From Rhynchopus sp. YZ270_cl-10 (lineage: Eukaryota; Euglenozoa; Diplonemea; Diplonemida; Diplonemidae), in contig OZ037896.1 of assembly GCA_964035575.1 (NCBI GenBank), positions 744,001 to 808,000 of the forward strand: a stretch of 64,000 bases of DNA, read 5' to 3'. Below are positions 1-10,471 of this stretch, in pieces (the stretch's first letter is position 1; every line of letters starts with the position of its first letter). The notes under the pieces are model-generated. The model was not told the DNA's origin, made no database searches, and saw only the letters and a list, made by a program, of their open reading frames with translations. Position numbers and translations under genes: made by a program.

Positions 1-3000
1 ACAGTCTTTGCAGAGAACAACGGTGTGGCCTGCAGTGGCGAGCATGGCTTCCACGTCTGCAGTGTCACAGATGTTGGGTGGGCCCCAGGTCATGAGCACG
101 TAGGTGGAGCAGTGTGCACAGGTGTCCCAGTGCCCCATTCCCTCGTGCGCCTCGGCGTTGAAGCGTGCAGGTGCCGTATTGCTGTGTCCACATGCACCGC
201 ACCTGAAGCTCTCCGTCATCGCCACATGCATCTTCGCAACGCCCGTCCCGAACTCATGGTATTGTGACACAGTCTTCTGCGGCTCAGGTGAACACACCAA
301 AGAAAAGGCCTTTTGATGTTCCACTGCTTTGGACATGGAGGTAGAGGTGCGCGTCCCCACCCCAGAGGCAACAGCAAAGCTCTGCATGTGAGCGCGAGCG
401 GTGTCCGCATTGGTGGCCTCCGTGGCGGAGACCTTGCGTGCGGCAATGAGCGCCGTCACTGCAGTGGCATCAGCAGCGTCGAGAAGCGAAATGCCAAACA
501 CGTTTTCAACAGAACAAAATTCGTACCGTCGAGACGGCAACCAAGTGTCCTCAAAGCAGGTGAAGTGGTGGTGCACCGGCAGCAGGCTTAAGATATCCGA
601 GAACTGCACGCACAGCACGTCCTCTGCAATGCGCGTCTTGCACGTCGCACACTTCCTGCTCCCTGGTGCATAGCCTACGTTGAACGAAGACACAGACGGC
701 AATATATCCTTTGCAATCTTAGCAAACGCGTCCAACCCCAGCCGTCCTGACACAAGCTGTTTTGCATCACTGCCCGCACCTGTCTCCCCCACACCCGCAG
801 CAACACTCTCTCCAGCGCCCTCAGCATCAGCTCCACGCGCAGTACTCTCCGTGCCTCCAGATGCAGTGTCCGTAGTTGCATCCAAGCCTTCTCCCGAGCT
901 TCCTGCGGTGTTGGCCTCTGGTGCAGTTGTTCCAAAGTCTCCTGTCTTCGCACTGGGCACTGTTCCTCCGAAGCCTCCAGCCGCTGGTGCAGGGTCCCCA
1001 AAAGCAGGATTAACATTGGTGCTCGACACCGATGCAAAACCTCCGCCCGCTGGCGGAGCTTCAAAACCTGCAGCTTTCGTGCTGGATTCTGATGACACAA
1101 ACGTTGCAGATGTTTCAAAACCGAATGTGTTTTTCGTGCTGGATGTTGATACAAAAGGTGCTCCAAACCCAGTTGTAGCTTTCGTGTTGGATGTTGCAGT
1201 CCCAAATGCAGCTGCAAACCCAGTCGCAGCTTTCGTGGTTGATGTTGCAGCCCCAAGATTCGGGGTGGGTGATGTCGTCCCAAATGCAGGTGCGGTGTTC
1301 TTGCTGGATGTTGCTGCAAATGCATCGGCAAACCCAGTTGTAGCTTTCGTGTTGGATGATGCAGCCCCAAATGCAGGTGTAGTATCCCTGTTGGATGATG
1401 CAGTCCCAAATGCAGGTGCAGTGTTCGTGTTGGATGTTGCTGCCCCAAATGGATTCGGGGTGGGTGATGTCGTCCCAAATGCAGCTGCAGTGTTCTTGTT
1501 GGATGTTGCTGCAAATGCATCGGCAAACCCAGTTGTAGCTTTCGTGCTGGATGTTGCCGTCCCAAATGCAGGTGCGGTGTTCTTGCTGGATGTTGCTGCA
1601 AATGCATCTGCAAACCCAGTTGTAGCTTTCGTGTTGGATGTTGCTGCCCCAAATGGATTCGGGGTGTGTGATGTCGTCCCAAATGCAGGTGCGGTGTTCT
1701 TGCTGGATGTTGCTGCAAATGCATCAGCAAACCCAGTTGTAGCTTTCGTGTTGGATGTTGCCGTCCCAAATGCAGGTGTAGTATCCCTGTTGGATGTTGC
1801 TGGTCCAAATGGATTCGTGTTGGATGATGTCGTCCCAAATGCAGGTGCAGTGTTCTTGCTGGATGTTGCTGCAAATGCATCTGCAAACCCAGTTGTAGCT
1901 TTCGTGTTGGATGTTGCTGCCCCAAATGGATTCGGGGTGGGTGATGTCGTCCCAAATGCAGCTGCAGTGTTCTTGTTGGATGTTGCTGCAAATGCATCGG
2001 CAAACCCAGTTATAGCTTTCGTGCTGGATGTTGCCGTCCCAAATGCAGGTGCGGTGTTCTTGCTGGATGTTGCTGCAAATGCATCAGCAAACCCAGTTGT
2101 AGCTTTCGTGTTGGATGTTGCCGTCCCAAATGCAGGTGTAGTATCCCTGTTGGATGTTGCTGGTCCAAATGGATTCGTGTTGGATGATGTCGTCCCAAAT
2201 GCAGGTGCAGTGTTCTTGCTGGATGCTGCTGCAAATGCATCTGCAAACCCAGTTGTAGCTTTCGTGTTGGATGATGCAGCCCCAAATGCAGGTGCGGTGT
2301 TCTTGCTGGATGTTGCTGCAAATGCATCGGCAAACCCAGTTGTAGCTTTCGTGTTGGATGATGCAGCCCCAAATGCAGGTGCGGTGTTCTTGTTGGATGT
2401 TGCGGCCCCAAATGGATTCGTGTTGGATGATGTCGTCCCAAATGCAGGTGTAGTATCCCTGTTGGATGTTGCTGGTCCAAATGGATTCGTGTTGGATGAT
2501 GTCGTCCCAAATGCAGGCGCAGTGTTCTTGTTGGATGTTGCAGCCCCAAATACAGCTGCCCCAAACCCAGTTGTAGCTTTCGTGCTGGATGCTGCCGTCC
2601 CAAATGCAGGTGTAGTATCCCTGTTGGATGTTGCTGGTCCAAATGGATTCGGGGTGGATGATGTCGTCCCAAATGCAGCTGCAGTGTTCTTGCTGGATGT
2701 TGCTGCAAATGCATCTGCAAACCCAGTTGTAGCTTTCGTGCTGGATGTTGCAGCTCCAAATGCAGGTGTAGTATCCCTGTTGGATGCTGCGGCCCCAAAT
2801 GGATTCGTGTTGGATGATGTAGTCCCAAATGCAGGCGCAGTGTTCGTGTTGGATGTTGCAGCCCCAAATGCAGCTGCTCCAAACCCAGTTGTAGCTTTCG
2901 TGTTGGATGTTGTCGTCCCAAATGCAGGTGTAGTATCCCTGTTGGATGTTGCTGGTCCAAATGGATTCGTGTTGGATGATGTCGTCCCAAATGCAGCTGC

Positions 3001-4176
3001 AGTGTTCTTGCTGGATGTTGCTGCAAATGCATCTGCAAACCCAGTTGTAGCTTTCGTGTTGGATGTTGCCGTCCCAAATGCAGGTGTAGTATCCCTGTTG
3101 GATGATGCTGCTCCAAATACAGCTGCAGTGTTCTTGTTGGATGCTGCTGTCCCAAATGCAGGCGCAGTGTTTTTGCTGGATGTTGCTGCAAATGCATCAG
3201 CAAACCCAGTTGTAGCTTTCGCGTTGGATGTTGCAGCCCCAAATGCAGGCGTAGTATCCCTGTTGGATGATGCAGTCCCAAATGCAGGTGCAGTGTTCGT
3301 GTTGGATGTTGCTGCAAATGCATCTGCAAACGCAGGTGTAGCTTTCGTGCTGGATGTTGCTACTTTGCCCTCCTCACCTGCGAACGGCACCTTTTGTGCG
3401 GACACCCCTGACCCACTCGAGGCATCACTGGCCTTGCTGTGTGGGGCTATCACCACGAGCTCAATCTGCAGGCCAAAGGTGGGAATCATTGTCTCAAACC
3501 TGGGCCCCGTGGGTGTGATGCGGGTGTCGTTCGCCTTGAGGATCTTCATGCCCACCTTGACCCCAGAGCGGTGACCTGCACTGCCTTGAGCGACAGCCTT
3601 GACCACACCCTTGGCGGTGGTCGTCACACCTACAGTCGTCTCATTGACAAAGCGTGGCACCGATATACGCATGAGTGTCCCCGCACTGAGGGAGGCGTCC
3701 GTCGCTGCACTGTCCTCCTCCTCCGCGGCATCGTCCTCTGTGTTGAAGCTCCCCGTTGGCAGGGAGCTGTCGACATCGCTGTCGGTGCACCGATCTATTT
3801 CTGTAAGGAAGGTTTATTTCACACACGATACTGACAAATAGGGTGCGTATCACCCAGCAAAAAGAAAGGGTGGTTCATGAGATGAGCCTAACCATCTCAG
3901 GACTCACCAAAGGTTGGAAGTCCAAACACCCCCCCCTCTGTCCTAACCAAACCTCCGTTCCGCTCATCGAACCACGGAGGGCCCAGAGGTCAGAGCTGCA
4001 CACAGCAGGGGTGTTGTACATCATGGCACATAGTTGCTATTTAGTGCGCGAGAGTGGCTCCTACAAAAAAAAAACCCCTGCTGCAAGAATAGCAACACCG
4101 CTACGATAATCGAGCGTATTAAGTGGGAAAGAGTTGGTGGCATACCTTCTGCATTCACACCGTTCACGCTAGCCAT
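1..4176 (-). CDS. FG-repeat nucleoporin-like protein with N-terminal PDZ domain (partial, runs off left edge)
   Basis: Exon 1 is 4176-4146 (start MASVNGVNAE); the intron 4145-3801 has a GTATG donor and a CCTTCCTTACAG acceptor; exon 2 runs from 3800 to the left edge with no stop, reading plus-strand triplets that begin at position 1. The predicted product exceeds 1,270 residues. An acidic N-terminus (about 12-53) is followed by a PDZ-like domain (about 54-130, with GVVKAVAQGSAG and GVKVGMKILKAND). Then comes an array (about 163-890) with roughly 45 FG dipeptides, mostly AFGT, AFGA and NPFG, in Ser/Thr/Asn/Ala-rich linkers. The C-terminal part holds two Cys/His clusters: CATC with HFTC (plus 680-540), and CGAC with CAHC (plus 215-95). 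FG arrays of this type line nuclear pores and bind transport receptors; a pore or nuclear role is inferred. A PDZ domain on an FG protein is unusual. Frame choice is secure because only this frame yields FG repeats and stays open through unique sequence on both sides. Confidence 0.85.
1190..3345 (-). repeat. In-gene tandem repeat encoding the FG array
   Basis: A short-period imperfect tandem repeat in which units encoding AFG(T/A), NPFG and GFADAFAAT alternate. It is open in other frames on both strands, so it also throws up very long spurious ORFs. The repeat is highly homogenised, which suggests recent unequal exchange. Confidence 0.9.
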
Positions 4177-4873
4177 GTTTCTCCCCCCCTTCTCTGATTG
4201 ATGTTGTGCAGTGCGAGGAACCGGTGCACAGGGTAATGAGGTCTGATGTAGGTTCAGGCTGGGAGGGAAAAATGAAGATTTTTTTTTAATAGTGTAGACA
4301 CCCCGAGGGAGCCTCCACTGTACTTTATTTATGTTTTACGCGATGTATTTTTTGGTTTATGAGCCCCTCCGACGGGCAAGCCGGAGGTTGGGGGGAGCGA
4401 GGTTGGGGCCAAAAAAAACGTTAAGAAGGATAGCTGGGGGAAAAAAAGCCAGCGTCAGTGACAAGGAGGGAAAAAAAAAAAACGTTGTGGCAAGAGAGTG
4501 CCTTAGCTGGCATCTCTTACGCGTAGTAAAGAAAAAATTGAAAAAGATGAATCTGCGCTTCTCGTCGTCGCACACCGCATCTTTACCACTATCAGCAAAT
4601 ACTAAAAAAATGTTGGTTTAGCTATAGGGACTAGAAAGGCCAGTCAATACTGACAACTATGAAACAAAAAAAAATCGGAAAAACTGATGAGAAATCTATG
4701 GATGTGTCCACCTATTTTTTGCAAAGCCAAAAATTGAGAGGAGGGGGACACGGGGAGATTTTTTTTTTTTTTTTTTCAATTCAAGAGAACAAAGAAACAC
4801 ACACATAAAAAGGAGGAAAAAGAAAAAGACTGGGCTTTGTTTGCGCGCTCCAAGACTGGGTGTAAAAAAAAAA

Positions 4874-4976
4874 AGAGAAGTTGAAAAGTGCAAACACCTC
4901 ACCGTACACCGGCGGACGCAGGGCACTGGGTTTTCGAACCCCAGAGAGCACTTCATTGGTATGCATACGGTTACTA
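4874..4976 (+). repeat. Dispersed repeat family B
   Basis: A near full-length copy of an approximately 100-bp repeat seen at least seven times in the window. It starts with GAAGTTGAAA, has AGTGC pairing with GCACT across a GC-rich stem, then a second hairpin around TTTTCGAACCCC, and ends CAGAGAGCACTTCATTGG. The second hairpin resembles a tRNA T-arm, but no full cloverleaf is evident. Confidence 0.7.
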
Positions 4977-5264
4977 ATATCCCCGCAAACCCGCAAAAAA
5001 AAAAATCGGGTCTGCAGGGCAAAAAAAAAAAAATTACCCTCAGAAGCGTTCTGCCCGCAGTCTCTTTCATTGTGACAAAAAAAAATGTTTATGAAATGAA
5101 CGTAAGCCTCACTGTTGCTTAGTCGCCTTCAAAGAATCGCAGTCGGCAGGAAATTGATGGACAGGATAAAAAACGTGGAAAAGAGTAGTTGAAACGTGCC
5201 TTAAAACCTTTTACTGATGACACACCTGTAGGACCTACAGTCATGCGTTAACCCCTCGAGGCAT

Positions 5265-5376
5265 ACACCATCCCAAGATTCTCGGATCCGAGTCGGGCAT
5301 TCCCCGGGTGCTCTCTAACCCGCTGACCCCACTATAAAAATGATCGGGTATTCTCGGATCCGAGAATGCCCGAGAT
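5265..5376. repeat. Pair of inverted/palindromic motifs
   Basis: The palindromic core ATTCTCGGATCCGAG occurs at about 5278 and again at about 5350, with flanking GGGCATTC and GAATGCCC forming a larger inverted repeat. It looks like a small foldback or MITE remnant. Confidence 0.5.
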
Positions 5377-5984
5377 TTTTTGTTTTTTTTTTTGTAGTCT
5401 CGAATCGCCATTGTCAAAGAAAGAAACGAATGATGTGCAAACAAACATCACCTTTGCAGGCGGTGGGGATTTCATAAAAAGGAGAAAAGGAAAGACCAGA
5501 ATATTAAGCGCGCAAAAGAGGATGTGGACCTCTGAGTATGTTGACACAAAAAAAAAAGAGTGAAGTTGATAGTGCAGATGCCTCTGGGACGCAGAGCACT
5601 GACACTGAAGGGGCTATTTTAAATTTTAAATAGAAGTGAAATTCTATTATTTCAGGCACGATGGCACACAACGCAGACACTGACACTGACACTGAAGGGG
5701 GGTATATGGTGTGGCTGAAGGTGATTTGCACTTCTTGCACCCTATTCATATTCAGCACACCAGAATATTTAATGGTGCAGGCATCTCCGAGGGATGAAAG
5801 CGCAAACAAGAGGGGGAGAGGGGTTTACAATAATATCTTAAGCCTCTCGCTGCAGAGTCACCTTGCAAACAAGGTGTACCTTCCCCGACGTAGGGTGTGC
5901 ACGAAGCACAGCAAAAACAGCTTTTTGGGAGATGAAATGATATGCTCCCATATCCCATAGCTTTGCCATCTCAAGAAAAAGGTT

Positions 5985-6060
5985 GACTTGAAATACAAAA
6001 AGCCCTCTCGTGAACAGTGTACCTTGGTACAATGGCCGGCTGTACCGTGGGTGGACAATA
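5985..6060 (+). repeat. Dispersed repeat family D
   Basis: Begins GACTTGAAATACAAA and continues GCCCTCTCGTGAACAG, followed by a GTACC/GGTAC hairpin. Related copies lie at 14163-14207 (inside the RND-gene intron), 30903-30965, 31672-31735 and, in part, 38549-38575. Confidence 0.6.
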
Positions 6061-6510
6061 TGAGCATATTCGTGAGAATTAGTTAACGTTTTACAATAGG
6101 GGGGAAAAGGTACACAACCAAAAATGCGCAATGAGTCAGAACGAAACGTAACAAACAAACAAAAACAAACAAAACTAAAGCCAAATGCATACCACACTAT
6201 ATGCCAATAATGGTGGTATCGAAGCGCAAGTCTTTTCAAAGTCCTTACAAAGTGTTCACAGGATAAAAGGGGCCCGCAGCCAAATATTAGGGGTAAAACC
6301 CCCGAGCAAGTTTTTGCAAAGTCTTTACAGTGTACTATGCGACCTTTGACCACACCAGAAATATGACAATAATGCAATAAAAATGAAATTTTTTTTATTC
6401 AAACTGATTTTTCCCTCAAAAAAATGAGCTGAAAGAAAAAAAAAAGGGGAAAAAACAAAACAGATCGCGTTTTACGAACACACATCTTATTAGCCAAACA
6501 AAAGAAAATT

Positions 6511-6549
6511 TTATAAGATGATCCTAAGCCTCTCTTGCTTAGTCACCTG
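6511..6549 (+). repeat. Dispersed repeat family A
   Basis: A typical copy: TATAAGATGA, then CTAAGC and GCTTAG enclosing a short loop, then TCACC. The CTAAGC/GCTTAG stem is kept while the loop varies from copy to copy, so the hairpin rather than the loop sequence seems to matter. Confidence 0.65.
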
Positions 6550-6942
6550 AAGAAGAGTTTTCGCGAAAATAGGCTCTTGCAACACAACACACAAAAAAAG
6601 TGAGAACAAATCAATACAAGATTATTCCAAGCCACCAAAGAATTGAAAAGTCATAAGTAGTGCAAAGTTGACACCCCCCTTTTTTTGAGGTGCAACACCA
6701 CACAGTCTTTATATAAAACCCCCCCCTCTCCCCACTCCACACCCAACCCCCACACTTCCCTCCTTCCTTTTTACTCTCTGCGGCTTTCAGCCTCCTGCCC
6801 ACAGAAGCATACCGCCGAATCCACTTCTCTCCCTCTTCTCCACAGCCTCTTCACTCATGCTACCAAAAGGTATTCTCTCCCCCCGCTAAAATCCTCCTTA
6901 CAACACTTCTGTAAAAACCCCCGCGTGTTCCCCCTTTTTTTG

Positions 6943-6995
6943 AAAACTTGGTTCGTATTAGCGCAGACACCCAGAAGATGAGCCACTCTATATTT
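6943..6995 (+). repeat. Dispersed repeat family C
   Basis: Starts TTTGAAAACTTGGTT, continues GTATTAGCGCAG and ends near GAGCCACTCTATA. It matches the better copies at 21516, 39836, 54317 (minus) and 57806, in which TAGTG pairs with CACTA. Confidence 0.6.
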
Positions 6996-7188
6996 TGCGC
7001 ATTTTTTTTTATGCCAACATTCTCTCCTTCTTGCCGTGCCTGCTTTTGCTCCGCATTTTTTTTCCGCACATCGGGCCTAATCTGCAGACCCATAGAAAAA
7101 GTTGGTGGAAAAAAAATATGAAAGCTACAGTACCAACGTTGCTGTGCTTTTATTCACCTAACATCGGATTGTCACCCATTTTCACCAT

Positions 7189-8286
7189 TTATCCCTGTGG
7201 CAGCTGCATTGGTATTGCCTGCATCTGGGCCTGATGCATCTGCTGTACTTGGGCTTGTTGGGCCTGCTGCACCTGGGCTTGCTGCTGGGCTTTGTACCGT
7301 GCCTGCTCACCCAGCTCAGCGTCGCGTAGAACAGCGTTCATATCGAGAGGCTCTGTGTTTGCGAAGCATGGCTTGCGGAGGGCCTGCTTGACGGTGAGAC
7401 GTCCTGCTGGGTCGACACTGAGCATGCCATTTAGGACAGGAAGAATCTGCGCCGCTTTCTCCTCTGCGATCCCCGGCACCGACAACCCTTCCCCTGCCCA
7501 CCGCGGGAACATCGGAGAAAAAAACGGCGTATTCGTAAACCCCGGCCAGCTCTCCTCCGTCGGCGTCCCCAAAGTACGAAACACATTCAATAACTGCCCA
7601 AACTCACAATCCCCTTTGAACAGAGGAATCCCTGTTAGCAGCTCACCGTATATACACCCAACAGACCACACATCAACGGACGCATTGTAAGAAGGAACCC
7701 CCATCAGAATCTCTGGCGGACGGTACCATAGAGTGACCACTTCTCTCGTCAACCGACCGTTTCCGTATGAGACCGGGTTGCGGATGTATTTTGCCAAACC
7801 AAAGTCACAGAGTTTGACAGTACCGTCTGCGGTGAAGAGAACGTTGGCAGGCTTGATGTCGCGGTGCACGACCTTTTGCTGTTGGCAGTACGCGACGGCG
7901 GAGAGGAGCTGTTGAATAATTCCACTGCATTGTGCGACAGTGAGCTTGACAAACGAATGGTTTTCAAGCAATCGAGACATATGCGTGCACGCATACTCCA
8001 TAACAATAAACGCTCTCGTGTCCTGCACCTTAACCCCATACGTCATAACCACATTCCGGTGCCGCAGATGTCTCAAGATCCCCAGCTCCCGCAAGGTAGT
8101 GATCGGGACCCCCTCCTCGTTGTCCTGCAGTCGCAGCTTCTTTAGTGCGTAATGCTCGCCAGTCTGTGTATGTCTCGTCTTGAACACCTCTCCATACATC
8201 CCTTCCCCGATTCGTTCCAAAACCTGCAAACAGCTGAAGCTATTGTCATCCAACCCCCACGCCCCTGACGTAGAAAACGCGGTCAT
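7189..8286 (-). CDS. Cyclin-dependent kinase, PITTLRE class (CDK11/CDK10-like)
   Basis: A single-exon gene of 365 residues; the frame is open upstream of 8286 but has no ATG, so MTAFSTSGAW is taken as the start. It is a complete Ser/Thr kinase: glycine loop GEGMYGEV (27-34), YALKK lysine (about 49), the cyclin-binding helix reads PITTLRE exactly (61-67), then HRDIKPAN, DFG, and the activation-segment motif VVTLWYRPPEIL with GCIYGELLTGIPLF. The tail is Gln-rich (repeated QQAQ). In animals the PITTLRE helix marks CDK11, which acts in transcription and splicing with L-type cyclins; the helix also resembles CDK10, so the exact subfamily is open. A CCCCTCCAG acceptor-like site at 8340-8341 would leave a 53-nt leader. 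Confidence 0.92.
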   Translation of the reverse strand: MTAFSTSGAWGLDDNSFSCLQVLERIGEGMYGEVFKTRHTQTGEHYALKKLRLQDNEEGVPITTLRELGILRHLRHRNVVMTYGVKVQDTRAFIVMEYACTHMSRLLENHSFVKLTVAQCSGIIQQLLSAVAYCQQQKVVHRDIKPANVLFTADGTVKLCDFGLAKYIRNPVSYGNGRLTREVVTLWYRPPEILMGVPSYNASVDVWSVGCIYGELLTGIPLFKGDCEFGQLLNVFRTLGTPTEESWPGFTNTPFFSPMFPRWAGEGLSVPGIAEEKAAQILPVLNGMLSVDPAGRLTVKQALRKPCFANTEPLDMNAVLRDAELGEQARYKAQQQAQVQQAQQAQVQQMHQAQMQAIPMQLPQG

Positions 8287-8550
8287 AAAAAGAAAAGGGT
8301 GTCGTGGAGAGTGTATTTGACGACACCCAGTTTTTTTGCCTGGAGGGGAGATTGTAAGAAAAGTTTTAAAAAAAGGGGACAAAAGGTGAAAAAAAGCCTG
8401 GAGGGGAAGAGAAGAAATAATAAAAGTCCTCTTTGGCGACGCTGAGAAAATTTTTCAAAAAAAAAAAAAGAAAAAGAAAAAGAAAAATGCATGAAATTCA
8501 CGCAAAAAGAGAAAAAAAATTAATAATGCGCCTCAACACATCATCTTCTT

Positions 8551-9735
8551 TTAAATATCAGGATCATCCTTCTCCTCCTCCACCCCCTCTTTGCGGGTTG
8601 CTTCCTCATGGTATCGCAAGGTGACCTCTGATGGGGGTATTCCTTGTAGGTCACTCCACTGTAGAAGCTGTTCTGCCTGCCTTGCGTCGCGCGTTGCTGC
8701 AAACACTGCCATCATACTGCCTATGGCTGCCTTGGATTTGACGTGACCTAGGGTCATCATTTTGCGAAAATATTGCTCCGCTGTCTTTTGCTGTTTTGCA
8801 TCTGCGCATGCGGCCAAGACAATAGAATGCGTTGACATCTGTGGCTCCACCTTTGCAGCCTCCATTCTCGTCAAAACCCCTAACACCCCTTCTAAGCCCG
8901 ATACCGTCCGATGTACGCGCATTAGTGCGTCCCATTCAGATGGGTCACAAATTTTTCGGAGAGACATAAGCTGTTCTGCTGTTGTAACGTCTGCAGCCTC
9001 CCTGCAGACCTTAAGAATGCAGCAAAAGGTATTCGAGTTTGGCGCCACCCCGATTTTTTGAAATCTGTGAAAGACGTTTAACGCTTCGTCCACAGTGCTG
9101 CACGTTGCGAGCACCTCATTCATCATGCCTGCAGTGAAGATCACCCCATCTTTGAGAAGAACATCCACCGTCTTTCCTACCAACTCTTTTTCCCCCGATT
9201 TTCTGATGTGTCGGAGGAATAGTCGGTGCAATTCTGTGTCTGGTTGAAGCCCGGCGGTCCGCAGTTCTTTGTACACCTTCTGAAACATTTCAGAATCGCC
9301 CTGGATGGTGCCTGCAGCATTGCAAGCAGCAGAGAGCACATATTTGTAATGTTGCAAAGTAGGTGTGCGTTGCTCCTCTATCGCTCTTAGGGTGGACAAC
9401 GCTTGAGTCGCATGCGTCAACGAAGAATAGACGTGCAGTGCATGAGAGAGCGTGGCGGGTCCTACAGTGCATCGAGCATTTTTCAGTTTCGCCAAATCTG
9501 CGGTTAAAAGGCGTTCACTGTCTCGCCAGGCTCCGTGGTCGCCGTGACAGCCCTTAGTCCCTGGACTATGCCTCTGCTTCAACCAAGCGAAACTCCCTGC
9601 ATCAGACAACGATTTCAACCGAGAAGCTATTTTTATTTCTCCTTTTTTTTTGGTGATAAAAATGAGGAGGGAGGAGGATGAGGATGAGGTGAGAAAAAAT
9701 GAAGGGAAGGTAGAGGTTTTTTTTCTAGATTGCAA
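8551..9735 (-). CDS. Pentatricopeptide-repeat (PPR) protein, 5' end unresolved
   Basis: Open frame of up to 394 residues with several degenerate 35-residue helical-pair repeats, for example around LSHALHVYSSL, EMFQKVYKELRTAGLQPDT, EALNVFHRFQKIGVAPNS and LTRMEAAKVEPQMSTHS. PPR proteins bind organellar RNA in a sequence-specific way, so a mitochondrial RNA role is the family expectation. The codon at 9735 is TTG, not ATG, and the 5' 100 bases are low-complexity, so the first exon probably lies upstream and an acceptor falls between about 9735 and 9580. No donor with the GTATG form seen in the other introns was found nearby. Ends with TAA at 8551-8553. Confidence 0.8.
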   Translation of the reverse strand: MQSRKKTSTFPSFFLTSSSSSSLLIFITKKKGEIKIASRLKSLSDAGSFAWLKQRHSPGTKGCHGDHGAWRDSERLLTADLAKLKNARCTVGPATLSHALHVYSSLTHATQALSTLRAIEEQRTPTLQHYKYVLSAACNAAGTIQGDSEMFQKVYKELRTAGLQPDTELHRLFLRHIRKSGEKELVGKTVDVLLKDGVIFTAGMMNEVLATCSTVDEALNVFHRFQKIGVAPNSNTFCCILKVCREAADVTTAEQLMSLRKICDPSEWDALMRVHRTVSGLEGVLGVLTRMEAAKVEPQMSTHSIVLAACADAKQQKTAEQYFRKMMTLGHVKSKAAIGSMMAVFAATRDARQAEQLLQWSDLQGIPPSEVTLRYHEEATRKEGVEEEKDDPDI

Positions 9736-10326
9736 GAAATGGCTTTTGTTGGTGCAAAAAAAAAAAAAACTAAACGTAACATTATAACCAACTAATCTGT
9801 ACCACGCTACTATGTCTTTTCTCGTTGACCGCAGCCATGTAGGTTCTTTTGCCTGAGTGTGATAATGAATGAGGGAGGCTTCGAAAGGAAAAAAAAAGCG
9901 TAATGACAGATCAGTTGGTTTTTTTAAATATGTTCAGGTTCCGATAACACTTCGTGTATGCAAAAATAAAGACATTGAAACACTAATAAATTATAATAAC
10001 ATGATTTTGACCCAAACCTAATGAGAAACGGTGGGGGGGATCGGATGGAGGGGTTCCAGGAGTGATAGCTGTATTGTGATGTATCTTATGTATTATGATG
10101 GGCAATTATCACAATACCGCCATCACCAGGTGGGGGCAGTGCACTTTGAATCCAAAAAGAGGAAAAAATAAAAATTCTGCACAAGATGTGTTTCACAATG
10201 TGTACAACATCACACAGAATGTCAAAAAGGGTCTTTGTGTCACCTTCGACACAAATCGTTATCGCACAGCATCAGCTGACTGTCTGGAATTGCAATGCGT
10301 TATCGGGGAAATAAGGTCATGACAGG
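9736..10326. other. Intergenic stretch, no gene seen
   Basis: A/T-rich. Around 10070-10150 there is a degenerate relative of the MITE that follows (CAATACCGCCATCACC next to ATGTATTATGATGG). The first exon of the PPR gene may lie here but was not found. Confidence 0.5.
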
Positions 10327-10444
10327 TAATGGTGGCAGTATTGCGATGGGAGCCCATTGGAATACATCAAAATACATCACAATACACATTGTGAATGTAT
10401 TTTGCGTATTCCAATGGGCTCCCATCGCAATACTGCCACCATTA
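10327..10444. mobile_element. 118-bp palindromic MITE with 8-bp target duplication
   Basis: Two 39-bp arms beginning TAATGGTGGCAGTATT and ending in its complement form a perfect inverted repeat around a short loop of ATACATCA-type repeats. The element is flanked by the exact 8-bp direct repeat ATGACAGG (10319-10326 and 10445-10452). An 8-bp duplication is typical of hAT-superfamily transposition. A longer relative lies at 62554-63131. Confidence 0.85.
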
Positions 10445-10471
10445 ATGACAGGGGGGGGGGGGGGGGGGGGT

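Larger units (their letters stand above)
4177..7188. other. Intergenic stretch with dispersed short repeats, no gene
   Basis: A/T-rich DNA with many poly-A and poly-T runs and no convincing coding sequence. It holds copies of the dispersed hairpin repeats: a family C fragment near 4288-4325, B at 4874-4976, A at 5091-5130, a B fragment at 5561-5604, D at 5985-6060, A at 6511-6549 and C at 6943-6995. A pyrimidine-rich tract fills 6715-6850. Confidence 0.7.

Noticed and set aside
675-3329. Two minus-strand ORFs of about 440 codons rich in HLGLQHPTRKLQLG
   Set aside because: Wrong frame of the same repeat; both are confined to the array and carry no domain.
680-3574. 964-codon plus-strand ORF rich in VFLLDVAANASANPVV
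   Set aside because: It is the antisense of the FG array. The minus-strand frame gives recognisable FG repeats, a PDZ domain, Cys clusters and a matched intron, whereas this frame gives nothing known outside the repeat.
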